From Clostridiales bacterium (GTDB lineage Bacteria > Bacillota > Clostridia > Saccharofermentanales > Saccharofermentanaceae): a DNA stretch of 64,000 nt. Each line of letters opens with the position of its first letter. The stretch's first letter is position 1. The notes below the pieces were generated by a model. The model saw only the letters and a list, made by a program, of their open reading frames with translations. It was not told the origin of the DNA and searched no databases. The DNA lies in the NCBI GenBank assembly GCA_017480325.1, contig JAFVAY010000011.1, forward strand, positions 152,178 to 216,177. The letters run 5' to 3'. The position numbers and the translations under genes were made by a program. Shown piece by piece: positions 1 through 7,616 of this stretch.

Positions 1-2
1 AT

Positions 3-611
3 GAAGTCTCCAATACCGATTATATGAGGGAGTTTGCTAGTAGCTTTCAGATAATGATAAGAGAGGAGATGCCTATATATCTTGTCATGGCTGGCTTATA
101 TGAGAATATTCATAATTTGGAAGATGAAGAGAACTTAACTTTTTTATACAGAGCTCCTAAGTACGAGATGGAGCCGCTTAATCTTACTCTTGTAGGTGAA
201 AGGTATCGAAGAGTTTTTAATATTGATAGGGATGCAGCCAAGAAGATGGCTATGATTACTAAAGGATATCCATTTGCATACCAAGCTCTTGGAAAGTATT
301 TATGGGAAGATAAAGATCATTCTATAAATGATGATGTGCTTGCCAAGTTTGATGAAGCCCTTAGCCGCTATGTGTATAAAAAGATTTGGTCTGAGTTATC
401 TCCTAAAGATCAATGGTATATGAGTTATATAGTGAAGAAGCAAATAATGACTACAGCCGAGTTGCTGGAGTTGACCGGTTCAAAAAAGAACGAGTTCTCT
501 CAGTATAGAGCGAGATTGAGGGATAAAGGTCTGATAAATGTAACTACACGAGGAGTAATTAGGTTTACATTACCGAGATTTGATGTCTTTCTTGACAATG
601 AGATGTTATAG
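3..611 (+). CDS. AAA-family ATP-binding protein, C-terminal part (5' end outside window)
   Basis: The reading frame is open from base 3 with no start, so the gene begins upstream of the window; an ATG at 24 is internal. The remaining ~200 residues match what I recall as the C-terminal half of a family of clostridial AAA/Orc1-Cdc6-like ATPases: a conserved MREFASSFQ stretch, a YRAPK-type segment, a TKGYPFAYQALG helix and a C-terminal winged-helix-like region ending LPRFDVFL. The Walker motifs would lie outside the window, so ATPase activity cannot be seen. The gene is clearly more AT-rich than the core genes to the right, which fits an accessory origin. A hairpin over its stop codon may end transcription. 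The family's role is not established. Confidence 0.7.
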   Translation, partial: EVSNTDYMREFASSFQIMIREEMPIYLVMAGLYENIHNLEDEENLTFLYRAPKYEMEPLNLTLVGERYRRVFNIDRDAAKKMAMITKGYPFAYQALGKYLWEDKDHSINDDVLAKFDEALSRYVYKKIWSELSPKDQWYMSYIVKKQIMTTAELLELTGSKKNEFSQYRARLRDKGLINVTTRGVIRFTLPRFDVFLDNEML

Positions 612-635
612 GTCTTTAGAAAACTAAGACCTATA
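607..635 (+). terminator. Stem-loop overlapping the stop codon of the ATPase gene
   Basis: TATAGGTCTT at 607-616 pairs perfectly with AAGACCTATA at 626-635 and includes the TAG stop. No real T-run follows, so it may act as an mRNA 3' end stabiliser rather than an intrinsic terminator. Confidence 0.4.
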
Positions 636-680
636 CTTCCATAATATTGTTGAATAAACTTTCGCAAGGGGGCAAAGAAC

Positions 681-1181
681 ATGATCGAGAAGATTGAGAA
701 AGTATATATCGATATGGATGGTGTACTTGTAGATTTTGAAGGCGGCGTGGAGAAGTTGCTCGGGATTGTGCCTCCCGGAGGAAAGCGTCCTGAAGAAGAG
801 GACCGCCTGATGTGGAAACGCATGAAGACTTACGAGCACTTCTACGACAGGCTTGAGCCAATGCCGGGAGCGATTGATATGTTTAACAGGCTTTATGAGA
901 GGTTCGGTGACAATCTTGAGGTGCTTACGGGTATTCCCAAGCCGGAGCGAGGCATACTGACGGCGGCAGAGGATAAGACAAACTGGGTACACCGTGTTCT
1001 ATCAAAAGAAATAAAGGTAAATCCGGTAAGAAGACGCGACAAGTATCTTTTCTGCAAAGGGAAGGAATACATCCTTATCGATGATCTTAAAGATAACATA
1101 GAGGCGTGGGAGAAAGCGGGAGGAACCGGCATTCTTCACATAAGCCCTGACGACACAATGAAGAAGATATTTGGTCTTTAA
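681..1181 (+). CDS. 5'(3')-deoxyribonucleotidase-like HAD phosphatase (NT5C family)
   Basis: A 166-residue protein with the HAD motif I DMDGVLVDF near the N terminus (Asp11 nucleophile and Asp13), a conserved LTGIPKP segment in the motif II position, and an ILIDDLKDNIEAWEKAGG stretch as motif IV. This layout is that of the NT5C family of pyrimidine 5'-nucleotidases, which remove phosphate from dNMPs; substrate choice here is inferred. The ATG is preceded by an AAGGGGG ribosome site. It sits among poorly characterised accessory genes and is followed by its own hairpin terminator, so it is probably monocistronic. Confidence 0.75.
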   Translation: MIEKIEKVYIDMDGVLVDFEGGVEKLLGIVPPGGKRPEEEDRLMWKRMKTYEHFYDRLEPMPGAIDMFNRLYERFGDNLEVLTGIPKPERGILTAAEDKTNWVHRVLSKEIKVNPVRRRDKYLFCKGKEYILIDDLKDNIEAWEKAGGTGILHISPDDTMKKIFGL

Positions 1182-1215
1182 CTTTTCAAAGACCTCAAAA
1201 CCCATAATGAATATG

Positions 1216-1250
1216 AAAGAGCCGTGATGAACAAAGCGGTTCTTTTAATT
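1216..1250 (+). terminator. Rho-independent terminator after the NT5C-like gene
   Basis: AAAGAGCCGT (1216-1225) pairs with GCGGTTCTTT (1236-1245) through two G-T wobbles around a 10-nt loop, and TTTTAATTT follows at once. Confidence 0.6.
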
Positions 1251-1275
1251 TGCAAAGAAACACGGAGGAACTGAT

Positions 1276-2058
1276 ATGAAGAACATGATGAAAACCTACT
1301 TAGGCAAAGACTACAGCGACAATCACCTTAGGAATTTCTGCCTATACTGGCTTAAAGGAATGTCCTGCAAGCCGGCGTGGGAAGATGACAGCAAAGGAAG
1401 GCGCGCCGTGTATGATACTTGGCGTAAAGATAACGACCTCGACTGCCTGTACTTTGACGGCGATCTCAAGGCGGACACGCTCATGAGCGCTTGGACGATA
1501 ATCAAGTGGGTGGCTGAGTTTATCAACAGAGAAGAAGGCAGAAAGTTCACCAAATGTGAAGCGGACCTTAAGCTGTTGGCAGATGTCCCTGATACTTACC
1601 TGCCGCCGGAATATGAGCTGGTACAGCTTCTGTACAAGTTCCTCGAGCTCGCGGAGCTTCCGTGCAACTACATCCTGCTTCCTGACAGGAACATGAACGC
1701 TGACAGATACTGCTTCAGAAGAAGCGCCAAATTCAGGATGCTCTACGATCAGGTTCCTGCAACCTTGTGGCATGTCTTTGAGAAGGAGACGCTGGGGATG
1801 TATTTCCTTGATGCAACCGGTGAAGTCGATGAGGAGAAAGTGGTAGCATGGATCTTGCGCGAAAAACTCGAAATGGGCTTCAGGAAAGGAGTCATCAAGC
1901 AGAGCGAGGTAATACCGCTTACAAAAACAATAAGTCCGCGATCAGGAAAAAGGCTTAATAAGGAAGACGAGCTCACGGAGGCACTAAAGTACATGATCAG
2001 CTTTCTCAGTGAAAGAGGCGAAAAATTGACTACCGGTCCGATGCTAACGGGGATATGA
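1276..2058 (+). CDS. Hypothetical protein
   Basis: A 260-residue soluble protein, no signal peptide or membrane segment, with a strong GGAGGA site before the ATG. The N terminus (MMKTYLGKDYSDNHLRNF, then an FCLYWLKGM segment) looks like a conserved domain start that I have seen in other Clostridia without a named function. It is rich in Trp, Tyr and charged residues in the first 100 positions and ends in a basic tail. No catalytic signature is recognisable. It lies between the NT5C-like gene and a damaged metallophosphoesterase, in a set of small genes read in one direction with short gaps (35-95 bp), so it may share their transcript. No function is proposed. Confidence 0.65.
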   Translation: MKNMMKTYLGKDYSDNHLRNFCLYWLKGMSCKPAWEDDSKGRRAVYDTWRKDNDLDCLYFDGDLKADTLMSAWTIIKWVAEFINREEGRKFTKCEADLKLLADVPDTYLPPEYELVQLLYKFLELAELPCNYILLPDRNMNADRYCFRRSAKFRMLYDQVPATLWHVFEKETLGMYFLDATGEVDEEKVVAWILREKLEMGFRKGVIKQSEVIPLTKTISPRSGKRLNKEDELTEALKYMISFLSERGEKLTTGPMLTGI

Positions 2059-2092
2059 TAAAAAAAATCAAGAAAAACAGGGGGATAAAAAT

Positions 2093-2512
2093 ATGAAAGT
2101 ACTGATAATACCGGATGTGCATCTGAAGCCGGAGATATTTGATTGGGCTATTGACGATGTTCTTTTCTCTCTTGCCGGACTTACAAAAGAGTTCGTAGAA
2201 TTCTATATGAATGAGTTAAGAGATGATGTTAATGCAATGATTAAGGCAGTCAACTGTTTCGGAGATGATGTTCTCTGGGATGAGACAAGTCCGATATGGG
2301 CAAGATCTCAGGATGGGTACAGAATAGGAAATGTTTATCCGCCGGATTTGATGCAGGTAGTAGGACATACGCCGATGAGACGAATAGAGCAGGAAGGAAA
2401 CCTTCTGACGACAGACGTTTTCTCTACTTGGTCAGACGGTAGAAGCTACGGTGAAGAGAGACTCTGCTGGGTAGATACGGTCACGAGAAAGTGGGGGTAT
2501 TGTAACGGATGA
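2093..2512 (+). CDS. Internally deleted metallophosphoesterase (probably inactive)
   Basis: The protein starts like a calcineurin-type phosphoesterase (MKVLIIPDVHLKP; Asp8-x-His10) and still has the late GHTPM motif (His92). The middle is missing: residue 19 of the first part runs directly into an IDDVLFSLAGLTKEFV segment that in relatives I recall lies about 80 residues later. The GDxxD-like and GNHD metal-binding motifs are therefore absent, and the expected His in the FSHGGLT-type motif is Leu. At 139 residues it is far shorter than the ~230-250 usual for this type. The frame is intact and the GGGGGA ribosome site is good, so it may be translated, but two-metal catalysis looks impossible. 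It is best treated as a decaying gene. Confidence 0.7.
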   Translation: MKVLIIPDVHLKPEIFDWAIDDVLFSLAGLTKEFVEFYMNELRDDVNAMIKAVNCFGDDVLWDETSPIWARSQDGYRIGNVYPPDLMQVVGHTPMRRIEQEGNLLTTDVFSTWSDGRSYGEERLCWVDTVTRKWGYCNG

Positions 2513-2539
2513 TAAAGGCTATGACGGAGGTGCAGGAAG

Positions 2540-3205
2540 ATGTGTAAAAAAGTGTATTCGGGCTTTACATACGAGTTGTCGAAGGTAATTGATACAGGCG
2601 GTGCAGACAGTAAACTCAGGGCATACGTTCTTGAGACAGGCGGGTGGGATGATCCTACCCGCTTTGTTAATCTTGGCAGAAGAAGATACATTCACGTCCG
2701 AGGGAATTGTTATCTGGTGTTCGTGTCGGAAGACGAGATTAAGATAACAGAGTTGAAATTCGACGATTCGAGGCTATATAAAGGGCATCCGGTAATCACG
2801 ATTACAGATGTGCTGAAAGGTATGGGAATAAAGTGCAAGATTATAGCTGATTATGAAAGCGGAACCCGGGCGCACGGCGCAGCGTGGAAGCGCGCACTTA
2901 ATGAAAGACAGGCGATTTTCGCGCAGAGCGGGTATGCCCTTCAGAAGAGGTTCTGGTGTGACTGCTGGGAAGTAAATTTTGATATGGTCTTAGTAAAGCA
3001 CAACTGGTTTTTGCTGGATGGCGCAGAGGTGAGAAACATCGGAGTGGACCTGGTGTTAGACGATATTATGAACGCGACTCATATTTATATCGAAAGGATA
3101 TTATCCGAACCGATATCAATAAGTCGGGACGAGGCTGTAAAGCTTCTGAAACTAAAGGGAATAGAAGAAAGTACAATTTACGATTTGGTAGGGAAAGGCA
3201 GGTAA
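2540..3205 (+). CDS. Hypothetical protein
   Basis: A 221-residue protein starting 27 bp after the metallophosphoesterase remnant, with a GGAGG site upstream. It is predicted soluble and mixed alpha/beta. Visible features are a LGRRRYIHVRGN basic stretch near residue 48 and a Trp/Cys-rich segment (RFWCDCWEV) near residue 137. I do not recognise the family. It ends 5 bp before the next gene, so the two are very likely co-translated. Confidence 0.6.
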   Translation: MCKKVYSGFTYELSKVIDTGGADSKLRAYVLETGGWDDPTRFVNLGRRRYIHVRGNCYLVFVSEDEIKITELKFDDSRLYKGHPVITITDVLKGMGIKCKIIADYESGTRAHGAAWKRALNERQAIFAQSGYALQKRFWCDCWEVNFDMVLVKHNWFLLDGAEVRNIGVDLVLDDIMNATHIYIERILSEPISISRDEAVKLLKLKGIEESTIYDLVGKGR

Positions 3206-3210
3206 TTAAA

Positions 3211-4236
3211 ATGAAGAACAGAATAGATAAAAGACCTGAAAATCTTTGGTCAGACGACATCTGGGAGTTATACTGCTTTCTGCAGGACTGGAAAGAGGAT
3301 ACAAAGTATATCTTCTGGACAGACAGGCGTAGCCGTAGACCCGGAATCAAGGAGCATCTGTATCTGATAAAAGATATCGAATTGAATATAGGTGAAGTCA
3401 GCTACTATGCGGACAGCACTGATGTTGAGATACCCATGAAAGATGAGGAATTAATAATCCATCTTGAGCATAACGATAGAGGAAATATACAGTCCTCACA
3501 GGCGTATGTATTGCTCGATGGGATGTATAAAGTTGACGGCGGTGTAGAAGAACTCTTAGCCAGAACCCACTTAAGGCTTCCCGTTAAGTCAGATATTGAT
3601 GAGGCAAAGTATGATGAGTATGGTGTGCCTGTTTATAATCACGAGGAACCTGTTCCGTATATAAAGCCTACGCCTCAGCAGTTTGCGATAAGCTCATTTG
3701 AGGGTTTCCTTAAGTATTCGGGTATCACATATTCCGAAGATTCGGAAGGGGAAGTAAAGAGTGTAACTTTTGAGTATGATTCGACAGATGATGCCCCCGG
3801 GGTTGTTATTAAGGGCAAGGCTGTATTCGGAAAGAAGATTAAGCTTCGCTTCTTCTATGGCGAAAAGGCATCTCATGTCTTAAGAAGTGAGAATAAGAAA
3901 GATCTTATCAAACTGATTAACTATATCAATTCACGGGTCGATCTGGGACTTGCTCGCATTTATATGGAAGATGGCGATGAGCCTGATATAGTAATTGCTT
4001 CCGATGTTCCTTACGACCTTACCCATCATGGCGGAATTGCTCTTACTACTGCCGAGCTGATTACGGAAAGCAGTGTTAAGCTTCTTAAGGAACTCGCTTA
4101 TCCTATTTTCGAGTTTATGCATGGCAGTATGAGTTATAAAGAAGTGCGCGAGTACATCGAGAGTGATATCCTTAAAGGTAACCACAATGCGATGATTCTT
4201 GAGTGGATAGACGACTTTAATAAAAAGCTGCGGTAA
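3211..4236 (+). CDS. Hypothetical protein
   Basis: A 341-residue acidic soluble protein placed 5 bp after the preceding hypothetical gene, so probably in one operon. It has no signal peptide, membrane helix or familiar motif. The region around residues 150-215 (PQQFAISSFEGFLKYSG onward) reads like alternating beta strands. Its partner is also unknown, and neither resembles a toxin-antitoxin pair that I can name. No function is proposed. Confidence 0.6.
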   Translation: MKNRIDKRPENLWSDDIWELYCFLQDWKEDTKYIFWTDRRSRRPGIKEHLYLIKDIELNIGEVSYYADSTDVEIPMKDEELIIHLEHNDRGNIQSSQAYVLLDGMYKVDGGVEELLARTHLRLPVKSDIDEAKYDEYGVPVYNHEEPVPYIKPTPQQFAISSFEGFLKYSGITYSEDSEGEVKSVTFEYDSTDDAPGVVIKGKAVFGKKIKLRFFYGEKASHVLRSENKKDLIKLINYINSRVDLGLARIYMEDGDEPDIVIASDVPYDLTHHGGIALTTAELITESSVKLLKELAYPIFEFMHGSMSYKEVREYIESDILKGNHNAMILEWIDDFNKKLR

Positions 4237-4268
4237 GCTACCGTTTATAAACAAAGAAGGGTTTTGGA

Positions 4269-5744
4269 ATGATCAAGTTGAACAGGAAACTGCCTAAGTT
4301 TGCATCAGCCATTATGGCTTTCATTGTTGTCGGGGGAGCCTTTGCTCCGGCTGTAACCGTAAGAGCGAATTCCGGTCCCATTGAATGGTGGTACGGAAAC
4401 GAAGGCGAAGGTCCGAAGCCGGAAGATTCTGACTGTCCTCTCGAGGTAACATCTGAAACTTTGACTTTTGATATTCCGGATCTGCTACCGCCTGATATCC
4501 ATCGATGGACCGAAGATACAATTACAGGATACGAGAGTCATGTAACTGCCGAGTATACTTTTTATAATCCGACTGATGAAACGATTGCGGCCAATCTGGT
4601 CTTTCCTTTCAGCATTTTCCCGTATACCCAGAATCTTCGATTTGCGACCGCACTTGACGACAGATACAGCATCACCGTGAACGGACAGACCGTCGAGAGA
4701 ACAGTAATGACGACCTATCTCGAGCCAGGTGTGGAATTTGATGCGAGGAACATGATGCCGGAGCAGGTTAATGATGAGGATTATCTTGAAGACGATTACT
4801 ATCACCCGGATATGCCTGTTGTCAGGTGTTTATATGACCATTACTCACTTCAACAGGATGAGAATCATTATGCTACAGTTTATTTAGATCCTGCAGGCAA
4901 AGCAGAAGACAGGGTCTATTACGTCCCATACGGGTTATGTGATTATTCCCGGGTCCCGGCTAGAGATCCTAGTAAAAGCCGGGATATAATAAATGTATAC
5001 GTTGGTGATGATCAAGATTTGGAATTATATGTGATTGGCACTGATAATGATATAGATGTGCGATTGCCCTTATCTGGAGAATTAATTAAACCTGTAATAA
5101 GGGAGACGATGACATTTGAAGAATTGCTGTTGTCAGGTCGACCGGACGGATTGAATGTATCGGACACAACATGGTATAACCTCACACTTGACCAGATTAA
5201 TGCAAATCCTCGTCGTCACGAGTTCAATGAATACATACTGTATAACAATTTCTATGGGGAGTCTACAAGTCTGCTCATTCCTCAGGGAACTTTCCTCCGA
5301 TGGTATTGCTATACACTAACGGTCGAACCGGGTCAAACTGTAGTAAACCGCGTCGAGGCTCCGCTTTATCCGGATATATGTGACAGCCATGCCTACGAAA
5401 CAAAAACAACGTATAATTATGAATATCTCTTGAGCCCTGCTTCATTGTGGGCTGACTTTGGAGAACTTTATATAAGAATCAATACGCCATATGATCTTAA
5501 GAACTTTTCACTTCGAGGCATGAGAGAAGTCGAAGGCGGATATGAAGGCTATTTCGACGGGCTTCCGAATTCGGAACTCAATTTCAGTATCGTTCAGGAG
5601 GATGTTGTGGGGAATGCGTTCCTGACTATCTTTTTGCTTCTCGCCGCCTTTTTTGGAGGTGGCTGGATCATAGTAGTCGGCATTATTTTATTGATAGTCA
5701 TCATCCGTTTATGTATACCCAAGACTAAAAGTAGCCATCATTAA
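4269..5744 (+). CDS. Secreted, C-terminally membrane-anchored surface protein (DUF4424-like)
   Basis: The 491-residue product has a Sec signal peptide (basic start, hydrophobic run from about residue 11, probable cleavage after VRANS) and one C-terminal transmembrane helix (about residues 450-485) followed by a short basic tail. The long extracellular part contains an EYTFYNPTDETIAANLVFPF stretch near residue 95, a pattern seen in DUF4424/inter-alpha-trypsin-like proteins; that family link is tentative. It would be held on the outer face of the membrane. An AAGGG site precedes the ATG and a strong hairpin lies downstream. It is the last gene of the left accessory block. Confidence 0.6.
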   Translation: MIKLNRKLPKFASAIMAFIVVGGAFAPAVTVRANSGPIEWWYGNEGEGPKPEDSDCPLEVTSETLTFDIPDLLPPDIHRWTEDTITGYESHVTAEYTFYNPTDETIAANLVFPFSIFPYTQNLRFATALDDRYSITVNGQTVERTVMTTYLEPGVEFDARNMMPEQVNDEDYLEDDYYHPDMPVVRCLYDHYSLQQDENHYATVYLDPAGKAEDRVYYVPYGLCDYSRVPARDPSKSRDIINVYVGDDQDLELYVIGTDNDIDVRLPLSGELIKPVIRETMTFEELLLSGRPDGLNVSDTTWYNLTLDQINANPRRHEFNEYILYNNFYGESTSLLIPQGTFLRWYCYTLTVEPGQTVVNRVEAPLYPDICDSHAYETKTTYNYEYLLSPASLWADFGELYIRINTPYDLKNFSLRGMREVEGGYEGYFDGLPNSELNFSIVQEDVVGNAFLTIFLLLAAFFGGGWIIVVGIILLIVIIRLCIPKTKSSHH

Positions 5745-5797
5745 TGATTACAATATGAAATTGGATCATCACGTTCACTGTGTTGCTTCAAAAATTC

Positions 5798-5831
5798 ATC
5801 GAGGCTGAAGTCTTTAAACTCCAGCCTCGAT
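5798..5831. terminator. Bidirectional hairpin between convergent genes
   Basis: ATCGAGGCTG (5798-5807) pairs with CAGCCTCGAT (5822-5831), and AGT/ACT extend the stem inside one mismatch. It lies between the surface-protein gene and the convergent flotillin gene. An A-run at 5790-5794 would give a U-run for the minus-strand transcript; the plus-strand side has only a mixed ATTGTTGTTT. Confidence 0.6.
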
Positions 5832-5940
5832 ATTGTTGTTTGGATTCGACCACGAGCCAACATCACCTTAACTTAATTACATCGGCGATGCAAAGCCCCA
5901 TTCTTATTTATATAGATTGAGATCTATCTGTAAAGGGCGC

Positions 5941-7455
5941 TTAATTCTTATCATTCTTCCCCTTCGTATCAGCCGTCAGGCCTAATCCCGGGGCGCCGGC
6001 AAGCTTGGTGCCTGCGAAGGATCCGATGACAGAAGACAGGTCGATTCCGAGGCTGTCGCCTATGCCGTCGATGGTTTGCTTGAAGGACTTTGTGATATCC
6101 TCGGTCATCTTGGCTGTATTGCCTTCGCCGTACATGGTGATGGAATCGATGTTGGCAAGAGGCTTCGCGATAGCTTCAGCGACGAGAGGATACATCTTGC
6201 AGAGCATCTCGATGACAGCTGCTTCGCCGTACTTCTGCATAGCCTCAGCCTTCTTGTCGATACCTATAGCTTCTGCCTCTGCCTTCGCGCGGATGGCATC
6301 TGCTTCAGCCTCGCCTTTGGCTCTTATACCTTCAGCTTCCTTCTGCATGGCTATGAGGTCAGCTTCCGCCTGTATCTTCTTAGCTTCGGCCTGCTGTGCC
6401 AGTTCGTATTTTCTGGCTTCAGCTTCCTTTTGTCTCTTGAACAGCTCTACCTCAGCCATCTGCTGCTGACGATAGCGCTCGGCATCCGCAGCCTTCTTGA
6501 TCTCGGCGTCGAGAGCCTGCTCGCGGACCTGAGCCTCCTTCATCTTAAGCTCGATCTCCTTCTCCTGCTTCGCGATATCCGCTTCGGAATTGGCAACCTC
6601 GATAGACTTTCTCTGAGCCTGCTCTTGAATCTTATAAGCCGCATCAGCCTCAGCCTGCTTCGTGTCCTGAATTACCTGAAGCTCGGATCTCTTGATGGCG
6701 AGATCGTTCTGCTTGATGGCGATCTCCGTCTCTGAAGAAACCTTCGCATCATTGGCTTTTTTAGCTGCTTCCGCCTGAGCGATAGCTACGTCTCTCTCTG
6801 CATTAGCCTTCGCGATGGAAGCGGTCTTCTGGATCGTTGCCATGTTATCCTGGCCTAAGGCCGTGATGAGATCGTTCTTATCCTCTACGTGCTGGATATT
6901 GCAGGAGATGATCTGGATGCCGAGGTTGTTCATGTCAACCTGCGCCTTTTCCTGTACCTGATCACCGAAGGACTTTCTGTCATTGCAGAGCTCCTTCAGG
7001 GTGATGGTACCGATGATCTCACGCATATTACCCTGCAGGGAGTCAACGAGCTGTGCATTGATTTGCTCTGATCTCATATTAAGGAAGTTCTTCATCGCGA
7101 GCTTGATACCCTCTTCGTCGGTCCTGATCTGAACCTTAGCGACTGCATCGATGTTAACGCCGATGAAGTCCGAAGTAGGAACGAAGTCGCCCGTCTTGAT
7201 ATCGATAGAGATCTGCTCGATGAGAAGCTCATCCTTCCTCTCAAGGAACGGGAGCTTCAGACCTGCTTTTCCGATTAAGATCTTGGGCTTCTTCTTAAGA
7301 CCGGTGATGATGTAGGCTTTGTTCGGAGGAGCCTTAACGTAGCTTGTTGCAATGATGATTATAACGAGTATAACTGCGATAAAAATCAGGATTGCAGGTA
7401 TTACAAATGTTGCCTGAATTCCGGCAGGCACGACCGCACCAACCAAATACTTCAT
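5941..7455 (-). CDS. floT: Flotillin family protein (SPFH domain)
   Basis: A 504-residue protein with one N-terminal transmembrane segment (about residues 14-38), an SPFH domain (about 40-210, with NKAYIITG and VQIRTDEE-type segments), then a long Ala/Glu/Lys-rich coiled coil with repeated EA(D/E)A units (about 215-410) and a Gly-rich C-terminal end. This is the architecture of FloT/YuaG flotillins, which organise membrane microdomains. No NfeD-type partner, common beside flotillin genes elsewhere, is adjacent. The start has GGAG 8 nt upstream and its own promoter, so it is probably transcribed alone. Confidence in the family is high; the cellular role is inferred from homologues. Confidence 0.93.
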   Translation of the reverse strand: MKYLVGAVVPAGIQATFVIPAILIFIAVILVIIIIATSYVKAPPNKAYIITGLKKKPKILIGKAGLKLPFLERKDELLIEQISIDIKTGDFVPTSDFIGVNIDAVAKVQIRTDEEGIKLAMKNFLNMRSEQINAQLVDSLQGNMREIIGTITLKELCNDRKSFGDQVQEKAQVDMNNLGIQIISCNIQHVEDKNDLITALGQDNMATIQKTASIAKANAERDVAIAQAEAAKKANDAKVSSETEIAIKQNDLAIKRSELQVIQDTKQAEADAAYKIQEQAQRKSIEVANSEADIAKQEKEIELKMKEAQVREQALDAEIKKAADAERYRQQQMAEVELFKRQKEAEARKYELAQQAEAKKIQAEADLIAMQKEAEGIRAKGEAEADAIRAKAEAEAIGIDKKAEAMQKYGEAAVIEMLCKMYPLVAEAIAKPLANIDSITMYGEGNTAKMTEDITKSFKQTIDGIGDSLGIDLSSVIGSFAGTKLAGAPGLGLTADTKGKNDKN

Positions 7456-7493
7456 AGTGATTCTCCTATTCCTTATTCCTTTTGTTCTTACTA

Positions 7494-7522
7494 TCCCAAT
7501 GTTCCCGCGAGAAACATTGGGA
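7494..7522 (-). promoter_or_regulatory. Perfect inverted repeat at the flotillin transcription start
   Basis: TCCCAATGTT (7494-7503) and AACATTGGGA (7513-7522) form a perfect 10-bp inverted repeat with a 9-nt spacer. The predicted start site (near 7518) lies inside it, so it would be either a 5'-end stem-loop of the mRNA or an operator. Confidence 0.5.
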
Positions 7523-7524
7523 AG

Positions 7525-7552
7525 ATATTACCATACCCCCACCCGGGGTCAA
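7525..7552 (-). promoter_or_regulatory. Promoter of the flotillin gene
   Basis: On the minus strand TTGACC (7552-7547) and TAATAT (7530-7525) are separated by 16 bp, and a TGG sits directly before the -10, giving an extended -10. The predicted start is near 7518. Confidence 0.55.
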
Positions 7553-7616
7553 GGAAAATCGTACCGGGAGAATCCGAATTTACAATTTGGTCATAAACGC
7601 TTTTTCTTGTTTATTA

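Noticed and set aside
6005..6735. Two plus-strand frames of 154 and 219 residues
   Set aside because: They lie opposite the Ala/Glu/Lys-rich coiled coil of the flotillin gene, which gives low-complexity Ser/Leu/Phe/Ala translations.
7494..7522. Terminator of the GH9 cellulase gene
   Set aside because: The hairpin is about 95 bp past the stop, has no U-run on the minus strand, and coincides with the flotillin start site.
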